A stretch of 64,000 bases of DNA from Enoplosus armatus (taxonomy: Eukaryota; Chordata; Actinopteri; Centrarchiformes; Enoplosidae). Within the stretch, counting starts at the first letter, position 1; the number at the start of each line of letters is the position of its first letter. The notes beneath the pieces were generated by a model that saw nothing but the letters and a program-made list of their open reading frames with translations, made no database searches and had not been told where the DNA came from. Position numbers and translations under genes: made by a program. The stretch covers positions 727,501 through 791,500 of the forward strand of contig NC_092191.1 of the NCBI RefSeq assembly GCF_043641665.1. The letters are read 5' to 3'. This document shows positions 51,871 to 63,801 of the stretch, piece by piece.

Positions 51871-54200
51871 TTAGGAAGATCCATCATCATGTGTCATTTA
51901 AGGAACACGTCACTCAGGGTTTCCCTCAGGAGGGGGTCAGTGTTGCCCACCCCTCCTCCAGCTGAAACTGGAGTTTGTTAATGTTGTTAATGTTAATGGA
52001 TTAATGTTAATCTATCTGAATTAACATCCGTTCGCTGCAACAATAAACATATAAGAGAAAAACATCCTTCTGGAAAGAGAGGCCTCCCACCTCTCAGCCT
52101 GAACACCCTGTAACTCCTACTCACATCGAGTGAAAGCAATTTTCAATCAATCACTTCATGTGAACTTCTTTTATTCTTTTGAGCCTGATGGTGTTTCCAT
52201 GTCGCTAACCGGTCACAGAAAACACTTCATCTGCAGTCGGACCGGTCGTCCGGCTCCATGACAACACAGCTCCACGCTGACGGTGGCCGTGAGGAGGGTC
52301 AGGTGTCTGTGCTGCTCACTGATTGGTTGTTGAGCACAGGTGTACAATCAAATGTGAGTGTTTCAGGGATCTGAAGGGCCCCGCCCGGCTGTAACTGAAC
52401 ACGCCTCCATGCCAACGTGGCCTGACATGAAAACATTTGTTTGTGTGTTGATGCAAATGCCTGAAAAGGGATGGGCGGTTGCCACGGTTACCGCCTCCTC
52501 CATGAGACACTGTCTTGATGCTGCGGGATTTTGAGTCAAATAAACAAAAGAAGTGTTAATCAGAAGTCTCATCTCAAGCTGGAGCTTGTGATCGAATCGC
52601 ATGATCGTCTTCACGAGTTTGCTCAGTTCTCATGTTCAAATCACAGTTTCTTTCTGAGAACTTCTTTAGATCCAACATCATATTGTTGGATATATATAAA
52701 ACAATGTAATATTGAACACACAACTGGACAGTTTGGTGTGAAGCAAAGACATCATTGTGTTAATGACTTAGCTCTTCACATTCAAGACACCATCACTGGA
52801 GAGATGCTGATCAGTATAAACATGTGGAGCACTGAGATCGACTCTGAACCAAGTTCAACAAACGGGTGGACGAGGTGCATCACACAGCCGTTCAGCCTTC
52901 ATAAATGTGCCTCAGTGTTGGGATGGAAACCTCCATCAGACGTCCACGTAGAGGATGTCTCATCAGAGACTCCCCAACAGATATTGAACTGGGACATCTC
53001 ACGCGATCATCTTCCTAATGAGTTGAAATCCTTATTTTATTTGAACCATTTGTCTTTTATTTTCAAATGTTTCTTGTTTACAGAGAAAATGGTCGGTTGA
53101 TTTGTGATATAAACAAAAATTAGGAACTTGAGAACCTCATGTGAAGTCTAAGGAACAGAGACCGGCAGGTTTGATGCCCCCCAGGACAGACTCATTGACC
53201 ATGTCCCGTCTACGAGGACGTATGGGATGTACTTTTTAGTAAAATGTCTCTAATTATGTTGATTCCTTTGTGCTGGAACCTTTTTCTTTTTATCAGATCT
53301 TATTTGTGTAGTTTAAGAGCGAGCTGTAAAATAACCTGCGATTCTGTAACAATATGAAATGTTTGAGGACAGCAGCTGTACTTTGTGTGCATGAAGCCAA
53401 AATCAAATCAAAACAAGTGGAGACAACAGGCAGCTGTCACTCAGCCATCTGTTCCTGCACAGAGCTCAACAATGAAGACGCAGCAGCAGACGAACAGGTT
53501 TGTTGAGTTACAGTCAGATCAGAGAAGAGTACTGACGCAGTCACAAAATATAGAAACTGCAAAACATAATTCAAATGAAGTGAAGTTTGCAGACAGCCTT
53601 AAGGGGACAGTGACAGTAGTTTTAAACTGAAGCAGCAACATAGTTATGATATAAAGTAATTTAATAAGCATTTAAAGTATCACAGAAAACCAGTGTATGT
53701 GAAATAAGTATAAATAATTCAAGATAAAGATGATTCATGTGATATAAAAGGATAGTAAATCCTGCAACATGCATTCACAACATCTGAAGTAAAAGTAATA
53801 ATAATGCGTGAAGACGTGAGAGCTGGAATCGTCTCTCGTGCTTCAGGAGGGCGAGGCGGCGCCATTCACTCTTAATTACAGCTGTTTAAACCAGTTCAGC
53901 AGATGGAGCACAACTTTAAATTCAGTAAAATAAAACAACGAACAGAGGTGTGTTCTGTTCATCCAAATACATTCGTGTTCCACTGCATCACTGGTTTCCT
54001 TCAGAGGAACTAACATCACTGATTCCAGATGCCTGTGTTCAGTAGTTTATAATGAACGTATTGCTGTGTGAACAGTCACTCCTCCCTCCATAAGTCAGCC
54101 GTAAAACTGAGATGAACTATAGGAAGAAAAAGCTCCACCTAGTCGCAATAAAATGCTCTTCAGTTATCGTTCATGTCGAGCTTCAACTCAGTCAGACTAA
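51870..54200. other. intergenic, no recognised gene
   Basis: No splice-consistent exon was found. A 189-codon open frame at 52531-53100 (plus) has no motif I recognise, and a frame of this length is expected about once by chance in a window this size. The rest is AT-rich unique-looking sequence. Confidence 0.45.
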
Positions 54201-54237
54201 TCCGAGGAGGGAAGAGGCACCTGCACAATGACAGACT

Positions 54238-54592
54238 TCAGACACTCAGGGACACTCAGAGACACTCAGGGACACTCAGGGACACTCAGAGACACTCAGA
54301 GACACCCAGGGACACTCAGAGAAACTCAGAGACACCCAGGGACACTCAGAGACACTCAGAGACACTCAGAGAAACTCAGGGACACTCAGAGACACTTAGG
54401 GACACTCAGAGACACTCAGGGACACTCAGAGAAACTCAGGGACACTCAGAGACACTCAGAGAAACTCAGAGACACCCAGGGACACTCAGAGACACTCAGG
54501 GACACCCAGAGACACTCAGAGACACTCAGGGACACTCAGGGACACTCAGAGACACTCAGAGAAACTCAGGGACACTCAGAGACACTCAGAGA
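54238..54592. repeat. 10-bp minisatellite
   Basis: About 35 tandem copies of gacactcag[ag], with gaaactcag and gacacccag variants. Since 30 bp is ten codons, it gives long spurious frames with a 10-residue repeat (ETLRDTQRHS). Confidence 0.95.
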
Positions 54593-54804
54593 CCTACAAA
54601 TACAGATAAAGACAGACAAATACATATCGTGCTGCAAGTGCATAAACTTATGGCTCTATATACAGAAATGAATGGGGAGTGAAAAATACTACTTTTAAAC
54701 ACGTGGTGGCAGCACTGAGCCAAGAAACAGACACATGAACTTCTTCTGTTTAAATAATGACTTCCTGTGAGTGTGTGAGTGTGTGTGTGTGAGAGAGAGA
54801 GAGT

Positions 54805-54965
54805 ACTTGTACATCTATCTTTGTGAGGACCATAGAGACCTTGGGACTGAGGACATTTTGTCCGGTCCTCCTTTCTTCAAAGGACTGTTTGAATGTTAAG
54901 ACTTGGTTTTAAGAGTTAATAATGCCTTTTGTCAATGAGGGTCCTCACAAGCATCCAGACCCTTT
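54805..54965. mobile_element. dispersed repeat (gtcctcacaa type), second copy
   Basis: Shares gaggacattttg, aaggactgtttgaatgttaa, gacttggtt and tcaatgagggtcctcacaag with 24090-24272. Confidence 0.55.
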
Positions 54966-55019
54966 ACTTCAGTAAAAGTATTAATACCACACTGTAAAAA
55001 TATTTTAATAGAAAATTCA

Positions 55020-55345
55020 GTTTCCTTTAAATGAAGCTGTGAGTTAAAGTGAAGAGCTGGAAACATCAGATCTGTGTGGAGCGATGAGGAAGCCGTGACC
55101 TTCCTCACATCATGTTCCTCACATGGTTCTCCATCGTTTGAGCTTCGACTGGAGCTCGTTTCATGACCCCATCTCGTCGTGTTCTTCTTCTGTGGTGGTT
55201 TAATGGCAGCGACTGGAGAATTATCTCCAACAGCTGTTTATCAGCTCCACCAGCTGTTTATCAGCTCCACCAGCTGTTTATCAGCTCCACCAGCTGTTTA
55301 TTATCTCCACCAGCTGTTTATCAGCTCCACCAGCAGGTCAGGTTT
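55020..55345 (+). mobile_element. dispersed element, copy 3, with internal tandem expansion
   Basis: Plus-strand match to the reverse complement of 27420-27620. Within it, 55228-55335 contains a 20-bp unit tcagctccaccagctgttta repeated five to six times, where the 27 kb copy has it once. Confidence 0.7.
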
Positions 55346-55929
55346 TATTTTCATGAGTCTCTCCACCTTTGGATGGAAAGCTGGCCTTAATGTGGGAATA
55401 TCTTTTTTTGCATGTATTTGAATATTGTCTTCATGCTGTTTTCACAGGAATGAACTGCGTCTGTGTGAGAGACAGAACGAGCAGCATCAGAGCAGTGGAG
55501 TGTGACGACGTGGACAAGGTGTAAATAAATCAGAGTGACCTAGTTTCTCCGGCCGAGGTCCTGACACAACCCCCCCATCATGAATGAATCTACATCAGTC
55601 CCGCAGACGTGTCTGCTGTAAATATTAAATATGATTTGTTTGATATCAGAAAACATTTCTGTGATTTAAAACAACATGTTGGTTTGAAGCGTTTAAATCA
55701 ACACGAGAGCAGCGGGAGGAGCTGCTTCTGGAGTATTTCTGCTCTCTTGTGGTCAAAATGGATTATTGCAGCTTCAAATATTTAAGTTTTTGTTTTGAAA
55801 CTGCCAGCTGACATCTGCTCCACTAGATGGAAGTCTGACCTTTACACATAACTCACAGTGGTGGTAGAGACGTTGTGGTCCACAGCGTCCTGCAGCAGAC
55901 AGGACGAAGACAGAAATGTTTAATGAATT

Positions 55930-56100
55930 CTCTGTTTTCAAAGCAGAAACAATCAGCATAAAAATGGACATTACAGAGCTGAGCTGGAAAATAAATATCA
56001 CTTTTTTGTTTTTTATTTATTTATCATTTGTACACAAATAGTATAGAATGGAAGGGGGCCTGATATTGATCCTTGAGGAAAACCTTCATCAATCATTTGG
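55930..56100 (-). mobile_element. LINE reverse-transcriptase fragment
   Basis: The minus strand at 56086-56040 reads GFPQGSISGPLPFYT and at about 55970-55950 FYAD, the PQGS and (Y)ADD blocks of a non-LTR reverse transcriptase in decay. Confidence 0.65.
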
Positions 56101-56185
56101 GGACTTGATTTGTCATCCACAACAGCAGGTACAGCAGCTGTCTGAAGCCTGACTGCATGTCAGAACACAATGAATGAACTCAAAG

Positions 56186-56187
<2 letters not shown>

Positions 56188-56222
<35 letters not shown>
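56188..56222. repeat. (TA)n microsatellite
   Basis: Uninterrupted TA run in the intergenic stretch left of sncg. Confidence 0.9.
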
Positions 56223-56226
<4 letters not shown>

Positions 56227-56353
56227 GAATACATGGAAATACTAAATTAATTTAAGTTTGATGGTATCTTGTTTTTGATAATAATCATATTATTCTGTTT
56301 TAATTTAACAGTGAAGAAGAAACAAAGAGGCGCAGGCGGATTTCAAACTCATG

Positions 56354-56359
56354 TTTATT
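56354..56359 (-). terminator. sncg: poly(A) signal of sncg
   Basis: AATAAA on the minus strand about 720 nt downstream of the sncg stop. A (GT)n run at 56424-56463 lies within the presumed 3' UTR. Confidence 0.45.
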
Positions 56360-56421
56360 TCACTTCTGTCGTTTTGTAAAAGCAAATATCAGAAACACAC
56401 ACAGAAGTACAGGATTCATTA

Positions 56422-56467
<46 letters not shown>

Positions 56468-57075
56468 AAGTGTGTGTCAGTAAAGCGACATGCATTTAAA
56501 AGGTGTCTTGTCAGGGGGCGGGGTCAGTCCGGTGATTGACAGGAGGGGCAGGGCTTGTAGGACACTTGCGGCATCAAATGTGAACACTCGGCCTGGGTGA
56601 TGTCATCCCACACCGACCAATCAGCTGAGAGTATGGATGCATACGACCTGAGTGTTAAAAACTGACATCAGTGTGCGTACGATGAGTGTAGTGTGATGCA
56701 GAGGCAGTGTAACCATGGCAACCAGAGGGGAAGATGAGGAGGAGGGTTTCTATTGGTTAATGAGGTTAAGATACACACAGTAGATGGAGAATCTTTTAGG
56801 GTTTGGGAGGGTCAGGGGTCAGAGGTCAGAGGGTTGAGCGACAGCTAAAAATGTAAAGGTTCCTCTTCTCTCATTGGACAGGGAGAAACAGGAAGTGACT
56901 GCAGGTTGGTGAGGACGAGAGTCTGAGAGAGAAGAAGAAAACAAAATGAAGAGAAATAAATAAATAAATAAATAAATCAGCACAGCACAAATGTGGATTA
57001 ATCCGCAGCTGAAAATAGTCCCCAACAACTGCATTGTTTCCTCCAGTTTGAGTAAAGTTTCTGTGGTTTTCTCAC

Positions 57076-60000
57076 CTACTGTGCAGCCTGTTCAGTCTGG
57101 CCTCCTCCTGCTTGGGTTTTTGGGAGGTCAGCCTGCAGGAGAGACAGAGCGGAGGTCACATGACAGCCACCAAATTCCACCTCCATACAAATCCATTTAT
57201 ATTTAATGGTACATTTCTCCCAGAACAAGTAGACATGTTACTAGTTACACAGACGCAACTAATAACACGAATAATGGCCGCACTCCATTTAGGTGTGTTT
57301 GAAATGTAAAAGGTTACTTATAAATTGAAGATTTAAGCTGCAAAACACATCTTACTATCCTGTTTACACACGGACCAGTTAACAGTGTTTTATGTAGTTT
57401 GCAGCAGTTGCTTTGGGAGAAGAGTAACTTCACGAGTATAACGAGACCACAGCAGGCTGAAACCAGAGGAGGCCCCCTGTGCAGAAACCTGCCTGCTGTG
57501 AGATGAAGCCAAAGATGAGAGAAGCTGAAAGAAACAGCCATGTTAGTCGCTGTGTACGTGTTGATGGTGAAGCGTTCATGTTTGACTTGTCACTGAATCC
57601 TGCAACAGGAAACATTTATACATCCCTAAAAACTTAACTCTGCTTATTTCCAACTTAATCTTTGTTACCTAGACTTGTCAGGGCATCGAGGAAACACAAC
57701 TAGCCAAGTGTTGGTTATCATTTCATATCAAACGTAATTATAAACAGAAAATAGATGTTATAGATGTTGTTAGTAAAGAAAGGCGTCATCAGCATAATGA
57801 TGAACATCAGATGGATTCTAGCAGAAAGAACGATGTTTTTTTTGTTACCATGCAGCCTTCTCCTTCATGCTATGTTAGTTTTATAAATCTGAAATGTATA
57901 TTAGTCATGTTGTGTTCCTGTTTAACACTAATGTTGATGACACACACAGTCTCAGTGAGCTGACATTTAAATAACATTACACAATTCAAATATAATCATT
58001 CTTGCAGATGTTCTTGTTGCTGGAGTTTCCCTGTAATGTGGACACTAACGATCTGGTTTGAATCCAGTTTCACGTCACTTCCTCTGAATGAAGCAGGAAA
58101 AGCAGCAGATTTATGAAGCTGTGAGTCCTGAAAAGGAGTTTAAAGTCAGAAAGTCAAATCAGGCAATGAGCATCATGCCATGCAATCAGTCAGCCACTAA
58201 ACCCCCCGACCAATCAGGCACCTCCTCAGCCACTGGTCCCGCCTCCTCCTGCTCTCAGCCAATCACCAGAGATTTGTGAATGAAGACAAAAACACAACAC
58301 AGATTAGAATACTAATAGCTAACTAATAACTGTAGGATTACATATATTATGACCGATTACTTTGATTACTAAATTAAATTAAACTGAATTAAAGGAGATT
58401 GCTTTGTTTTTGTTCATGCATGTGATGTAAACTATAATAACCATTATCTAAATATATAATAACACATTAATACATCATTTTAATCGACAGTCACTCTTGT
58501 GGGGTCATGTTGTCATGATGACATCACTCACCGTGTTGACGAATCCGCTCGCCAACGCCGCATTCTCCACCCCATCCACTGTTGCCTGGGCGACCTCGTT
58601 GGCCCCGGTAACTGCGGTGTCGGCAATGGTGTTGGCCTGTTCATTCGTCTTCTGGGCAACTGGACGACAGGAAACAGCAGGAAGACCCAAAACACTGTTT
58701 AGCATCAGTCTCTCAGCTGTTAGATGTGCATTAATTAAAAGAGGAGAAACGTGTTAACACATTCCAGATTAGAAGATTTGTATTATTTATTAGTCCTAAT
58801 GAGGCACCCCTGAAACTGTCTAAATCACTACAACGTTTGCTAAATTAACAGCTGAAGTAGTTTAAACTGTGACTCTAACAACCTGTGTCATGGTGATCTA
58901 CCCCAGTTACCATGGTGATCTATCCCAGTTACCATGGTGATCTACCCCAGTTAAAACCTGAGCTAAGCCCAGAGATAAACCACTGATCTCGCTTTGTGGG
59001 TCAGGCACCAGGACAGCAGGACCAAATGCTTTGAGTTATAAATAAGGGAGCCAGAGAGGAGTGTGGGACGGGCTAAAGAAAGGGCGAAACGTCCCCTGTC
59101 CGTCCCCTGTCCCCTGTCCGTCCCCTGTCCCCTGTGAGAGTGAAACATGTCACATGTTTTTTATTTGGTGGAGTGCTGACTCGTGAGTTAGCTTGTCGCG
59201 CAGCAGTTTGTTTACCTGTGTTCACGCCGGTCACCACTCCCTCCATCGTCTTGTTTCCTGGAAAAGAGAAACATGATCTATGAATGTTCATATTATTTGC
59301 CTGCAGTGTTGTTAGTGTTCCTCCGCTGAACGCCTCCATCACTGCCGTCATCCACCCTTACTGTCTAACGTGAAGACAAACAGACAAATACAGGCGCACA
59401 TACTGTTCTTTTGACACGTTTACCTCACAACATTTCCACAGCACTAATTCCATCAGTACAGAGTCACATCGTACTCACCACTTTCTCTTGCTTTCACTCA
59501 CTCATTATATCTCGACGCATCTACTTTGAGCTGTGGAAATGTTCATTACAATGAATGTATCATGTCATGAAAGCTGCTCAAATCAGAAGTTCAGATTCGC
59601 TGAGACTTTCCAGTGTCGTGTTCACATGTTAGGTTCAAGAAACAAACAGCTGTTTGCAGCTGAATCTGACCTGGTTTCCTCTGCAGAGCTGAATCATTTA
59701 TTCATGTCACCCAGTTTACAGCAAGCAGAGGTGGAAGAAGTACTTCAGTAACAGTAGTAATACCACAGTGTAGAAATACTATAACCAGTAACTAAAGCTG
59801 TCAAATAAATGTAGTGGTAAACGGAAATACTCAAGTTAAGTACATGTAAATCATAATTGTACTTAAGTACAGTACTTTTTTACTGTTACTTTCCACCACC
59901 GACACGGAGACAAGTCAACTGATGTGATTATGATTTTAATCTAATTTCATTTGCTTTTCTACAGATTTGGTGTCTGTCAGAATGTGTTTTTTTGGCTCAG

Positions 60001-63000
60001 TACACAGACAGTATAACAGAAGAGGACGCGGCCTCTGTGACGCCCCCCATTGGTTTGTGGACTACGTTTTGAAGCCTCCAGTCTGGCATTTTGGCCGTCG
60101 CCATCTTGGTTTTTGGAACCAGAAGTGACCATGTTTGGACGAGAGGGTGGAGCTGAGGACCTGAGAACCCGAGGACACTCTGCAGGCCTACCTGTACCTG
60201 CAACCTGACTGCACCTGGCTCCTGGCTGCGCCGTGAGAAGTAGCTGCTAACAAAGTTAGCTTGTAAATGAGCCCGACTCCTAGAGTGCCTTTTAGTACAA
60301 CCGAACGGCTCCATACTGATTGACAGGTGGCTGTGGTAGCGACCCGTCAATCACCAGGTAACCCCGCCCTAAAGCAGACCCTGCTTTATCGTCTGTTTGA
60401 CTCTAAATGGGACCATCATTGACTAAATGAACATCAAGCCGTATTAAAGAAGACTTGAAACTAGCGACTGAGTCCATGAACTCATGAGGAAAATGTTTGC
60501 TGAGGTCGTAAATCAGGTGAGAAGTCGGGTCGTTTTCTCATAGACTTCTATACAATCTGACCTCTTTTTTGGAGTCGCCCCCTGCTGGCCAGCAGAAAGA
60601 ATGTTTAAGGTTTAAGACATTTCAGCATTGGCTTCACTTTTCACACCCGCAGGTTGGTGCTTGGCTCACTATCTTGAGGACATTAGAGGAACTGCAACCG
60701 ACTTCAACACTCTTGTTTGGTCCAGATCCAGATTCTCCCGGTGGGCGTCGCGCTGCTCGGACATGTGACGGGTCAGACTGAACAGTCTTTGTCTGAGCAA
60801 ACAGTCGGTGATTCACACAACAAACATCTTCCAACACAGAAACACAGTGTGGAAACACAGCAGCTGTTTCTGCTGCACATGACCTCAGTTACAGGAAGGC
60901 AGCTTGTAACCAGATATAATGCATATTTAATGAGCCTGCAGGTTTCACCTCCTCTAATGGAGTTTTCTTTCTTTTTCTTTCTGCTAAGTACGACTTTGTA
61001 TCAGTGCAGTTATAATCAATAAACAATTAGTGTGTTTTAATATTTAGCAAACGGTGGAGTGACAGAGGATGAACCCTTCAGATTTAGGACAAACGTACAG
61101 CTAGTGCTACAAATCTAAGAGTAGACAGAGAAACCGGAACTTCTGGGTTCTAAAAATCTAAAAACAGCACGTCGTGTGGCTCCTGTGTTCAGATATATTC
61201 AGGATATCAGTTTTTTAAAAAACCATCTACTCTGCTTTCGTTGTTTATTCAATATTCATGTTTTTTAGCATCACAGGTTAAACGTCACGACTCGACAGAA
61301 GAGGAGAGTTCATGGGCGAGTCGAGTGTCTGCGGTTAAAAATACGGTTTTACAAGTGAAACTCTGAACTTACCTTCTAGATAACATCTAACCTGTGTGAC
61401 TGTGAAGCTTCACACACACACACACACACCTCTGCAGTCCAGGCCACAGTCTGACTTCATATCATGAAAACTAATTTCCTACTTGGCAACTTAACAAAAA
61501 TACTGTTTAGTCAGATGACAACATCAGACGTTTCTGTGGAAAGAGAACATTTCTTCACCCAATCCCCAAAGTCATGACGCAGTAATGATCTTTAGCCTAA
61601 AACAAGTTTCAGCTCCTGTACATGTTGTTATTAACGCTGCGTCATGTTTCAGCTCCTGTGCATGTTGTTATTAACGCTGCGTCATGTTTCAGCTCCTGTA
61701 CATGTTGTTATTAACGCTGCGTCATGTTTCAGCTCCTGTACATGTTGTTATTAACACTGTGTCATGTTTCAGGTGTACATGTTGTTATTAACGCTGCGTC
61801 ATGTTTCAGCTCCTGTACATGTTGTTATTAACGCTGCGTCATGTTTCAGGTGTACATGTTGTTGTTAACGCTGCGTCATGTTTCAGGTGTACATGTTATT
61901 AACGCTGCGTCATGTTTCAGGTGTACATGTTATTAACGCTGTGTCATGTTTCAGGTGTACATGTCGTTATTAACGCTGCGTCATGTTTCAGCTCCTGTAC
62001 ATGTTGTTATTAATGCTGCGTCATGTTTCAGGTGTACATGTTATTAACGCTGTGTCATGTTTCAGGTGTACATGTTGTTATTAATGCTGCATCATGTTTC
62101 AGGTGTACATGTTGTTATTAACGCTGCGTGATGTTTCAGCTCCTGTACATGTTGTTATTAACGCTGCGTCATGTTTCAGGTGTACATGTTGTTATTAACG
62201 CTGCGTGATGTTTCAGCTCCTGTACATGTTGTTATTAACGCTGCGTCATGTTTCAGGTGTACATGTTGTTATTAACGCTGCGTGATGTTTCAGCTCCTGT
62301 ACATGTTGTTATTAACGCTGCGTCATGTTTCAGCTCCTGTGCATGTTGTTATTAACGCTGTGTCATGTTTCAGCTCCTGTACATGTTGTTATTAATGCTG
62401 CGTCATGTTTCAGGTGTACATGTTATTAACGCTGCGTCATATTTCAGGTGTTCATGTTGTTATTAACGCTGTGTCATGTTTCAGGTGTTCATGTTGTTAT
62501 TAACGCTGTGTCATGTTTCAGGTGTACATGTTGTTATTAACGCTGTGTCATGTTTCAGGTGTACATGTTGTTATTAACGCTGCGTCATGTTTCAGCTCCT
62601 GTACATGTTGTTATTAATGCTGCGTCATGTTTCAGGTGTACATGTTATTAACGCTGCGTCATATTTCAGGTGTACATGTTGTTATTAACGCTGCGTCATG
62701 TTTCAGGTGTACATGTTATTAACGCTGTGTCATGTTTCAGGTGTACATGTTGTTATTAACGCTGCGTCATGTTTCAGGTGTACATGTTATTAACGCTGTG
62801 TCATGTTTCAGGTGTACATGTTGTTATTAATGCTGTGTCATGTTTCAGGTGTCCATCCTGTCAGTAACTTTCTCTCTGCACAGCGTTTGTTGATGGTTGG
62901 TCACTTTCTTCACTTTCCACCAACAATATCACTTTTTCTCTGCCTTTGTTTCATCCCTTCCTTCATCTCTCCATCTTTTCATCCATCCCTTCTGCCCTCA

Positions 63001-63801
63001 TTCCTGCTGCAAATAGACTTCAGATTTAATTCACAATGTCATGATGAATTGCACTTTTCCTCCACCTGTCTGTTTTTCTATTATCTCTTTTCAATATTTT
63101 AATATGAATTATTTAATATTATTTAATATTTTATCTTGTCCTCATCTTATCCCTCCCTCCATCCGTCCCAGCTTGTTGTTGAACTTCACTCGTCCTCCAC
63201 CCATCCCTCCTTCACTTTCCACAAAAAGCCCCACCCCTACGGATCTTAAAATGTTATATGCAATTTGGTTTGAAAATTAACTTTTCCTCTGCCAGTTCTT
63301 CTCTTTTATTCCTCCATTTTATTGACCTTCTATACTTCCCTCCGTCTGTTCTTTAATTTCCTTCCAAATAGACCTACACGTCTTCAAATTTAATGCACGA
63401 CATGATGAATTGCACTATTTTAAGATTCAGTGTCTTGTCCTCCATTTATCATTCACTCATTCAATCGTCCCTTCTTCCCCTCACAGTGTCATGGGGTATT
63501 GCACTTTTCCTCCACCTGTCTTCTTCTGTCCTTATTTCTATCCCAGCTTTTACTTTTTCATCCACCCATCTCACTTTCCACCACAAAAAATTGACAAATT
63601 CTGAAAATCAAATGTACAGTTTGCTGTTGAATTTTACTTTTCCTCCATCCATCCATTCATCCATCCATCCGCCCTCTCACCGACGTAGAAGACCCCCTCC
63701 TTGGTCTTGGTGGCGGCCTCCTCCACGCCAGCCTTGGTCTTCTCAGCGGCGGCCACCACTCCATCCTTCGCCATGGAAAATCCCTTCTTCAGAGCGTCCA
63801 T
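57076..63801 (-). CDS. sncg: gamma-synuclein (4 coding exons)
   Basis: Synucleins are small soluble proteins that bind curved lipid membranes through 11-residue KTKEGV repeats forming an amphipathic helix. Coding exons 63801-63681, 59257-59216, 58659-58532 and 57132-57076 join in frame to 348 nt, 115 residues. [20 protein letters not shown] is followed by [20 protein letters not shown], then [53 protein letters not shown] and the tail [18 protein letters not shown]. Start and repeat pattern are diagnostic for the family. Gamma is chosen because the neighbours (glud1, shld2) match the human SNCG locus. Odd points: one repeat is degenerate (KTMEGV), and the tail is short and almost free of the acidic residues typical of the family. 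A GTGAGA donor directly abuts the TAG, so a spliced 3' UTR is possible. Confidence 0.93.
57770..57815 (-). mobile_element. LINE YADD fragment in sncg intron 3
   Basis: The minus strand reads [11 protein letters not shown], the catalytic block of a non-LTR reverse transcriptase, followed by a stop. Confidence 0.55.
58887..58952. repeat. short tandem repeat in sncg intron 2
   Basis: About three copies of catggtgatctaccccagtt. A second cluster of gtccgtcccctgtcccct units lies at 59093-59134. Confidence 0.8.
59727..59899. mobile_element. short MITE related to the 33 kb element
   Basis: Starts cagaggtggaagaagtactt and ends actttccaccaccg, an imperfect inverted-terminal version of the CAGTGGTGGA family with agtaagtacatg-type interior. 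It lies in sncg intron 1. Confidence 0.6.
60000..60610. mobile_element. dispersed teleost repeat
   Basis: Contains gccatcttggtttttggaac, cagaagtgaccatgtttgga and gagggtggagctgag, phrases I know to be frequent across fish genomes. A 117-codon minus-strand open frame here is therefore repeat-derived. Confidence 0.5.
61606..62850. repeat. 1.2 kb minisatellite in sncg intron 1
   Basis: About 33 units of 40, 37 or 34 bp. Long units read gtttcagctcctgtacatgt plus tgttattaacgctgcgtcat. Shorter ones replace agctcctgtaca by aggtgtaca and/or lack ttg. The types are interspersed, with local higher-order runs near 62100-62340. Confidence 0.95.

Noticed and set aside
52531..53100. 189-codon plus-strand open frame
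   Set aside because: No recognisable motif, AT-rich composition, no promoter or splice context. About one frame of this length is expected by chance here.
54173..54682. 169- and 147-codon frames with ETLRDTQRHS-type repeats
   Set aside because: Products of the 10-bp minisatellite, with no conserved domain and no splice context.
59997..60350. 117-codon minus-strand frame
   Set aside because: Lies in a dispersed fish repeat (gccatcttggtttttggaac family).
61606..62850. CRISPR-like regular repeats
   Set aside because: Units are contiguous without unique spacers, and the genome is a vertebrate; this is a minisatellite.
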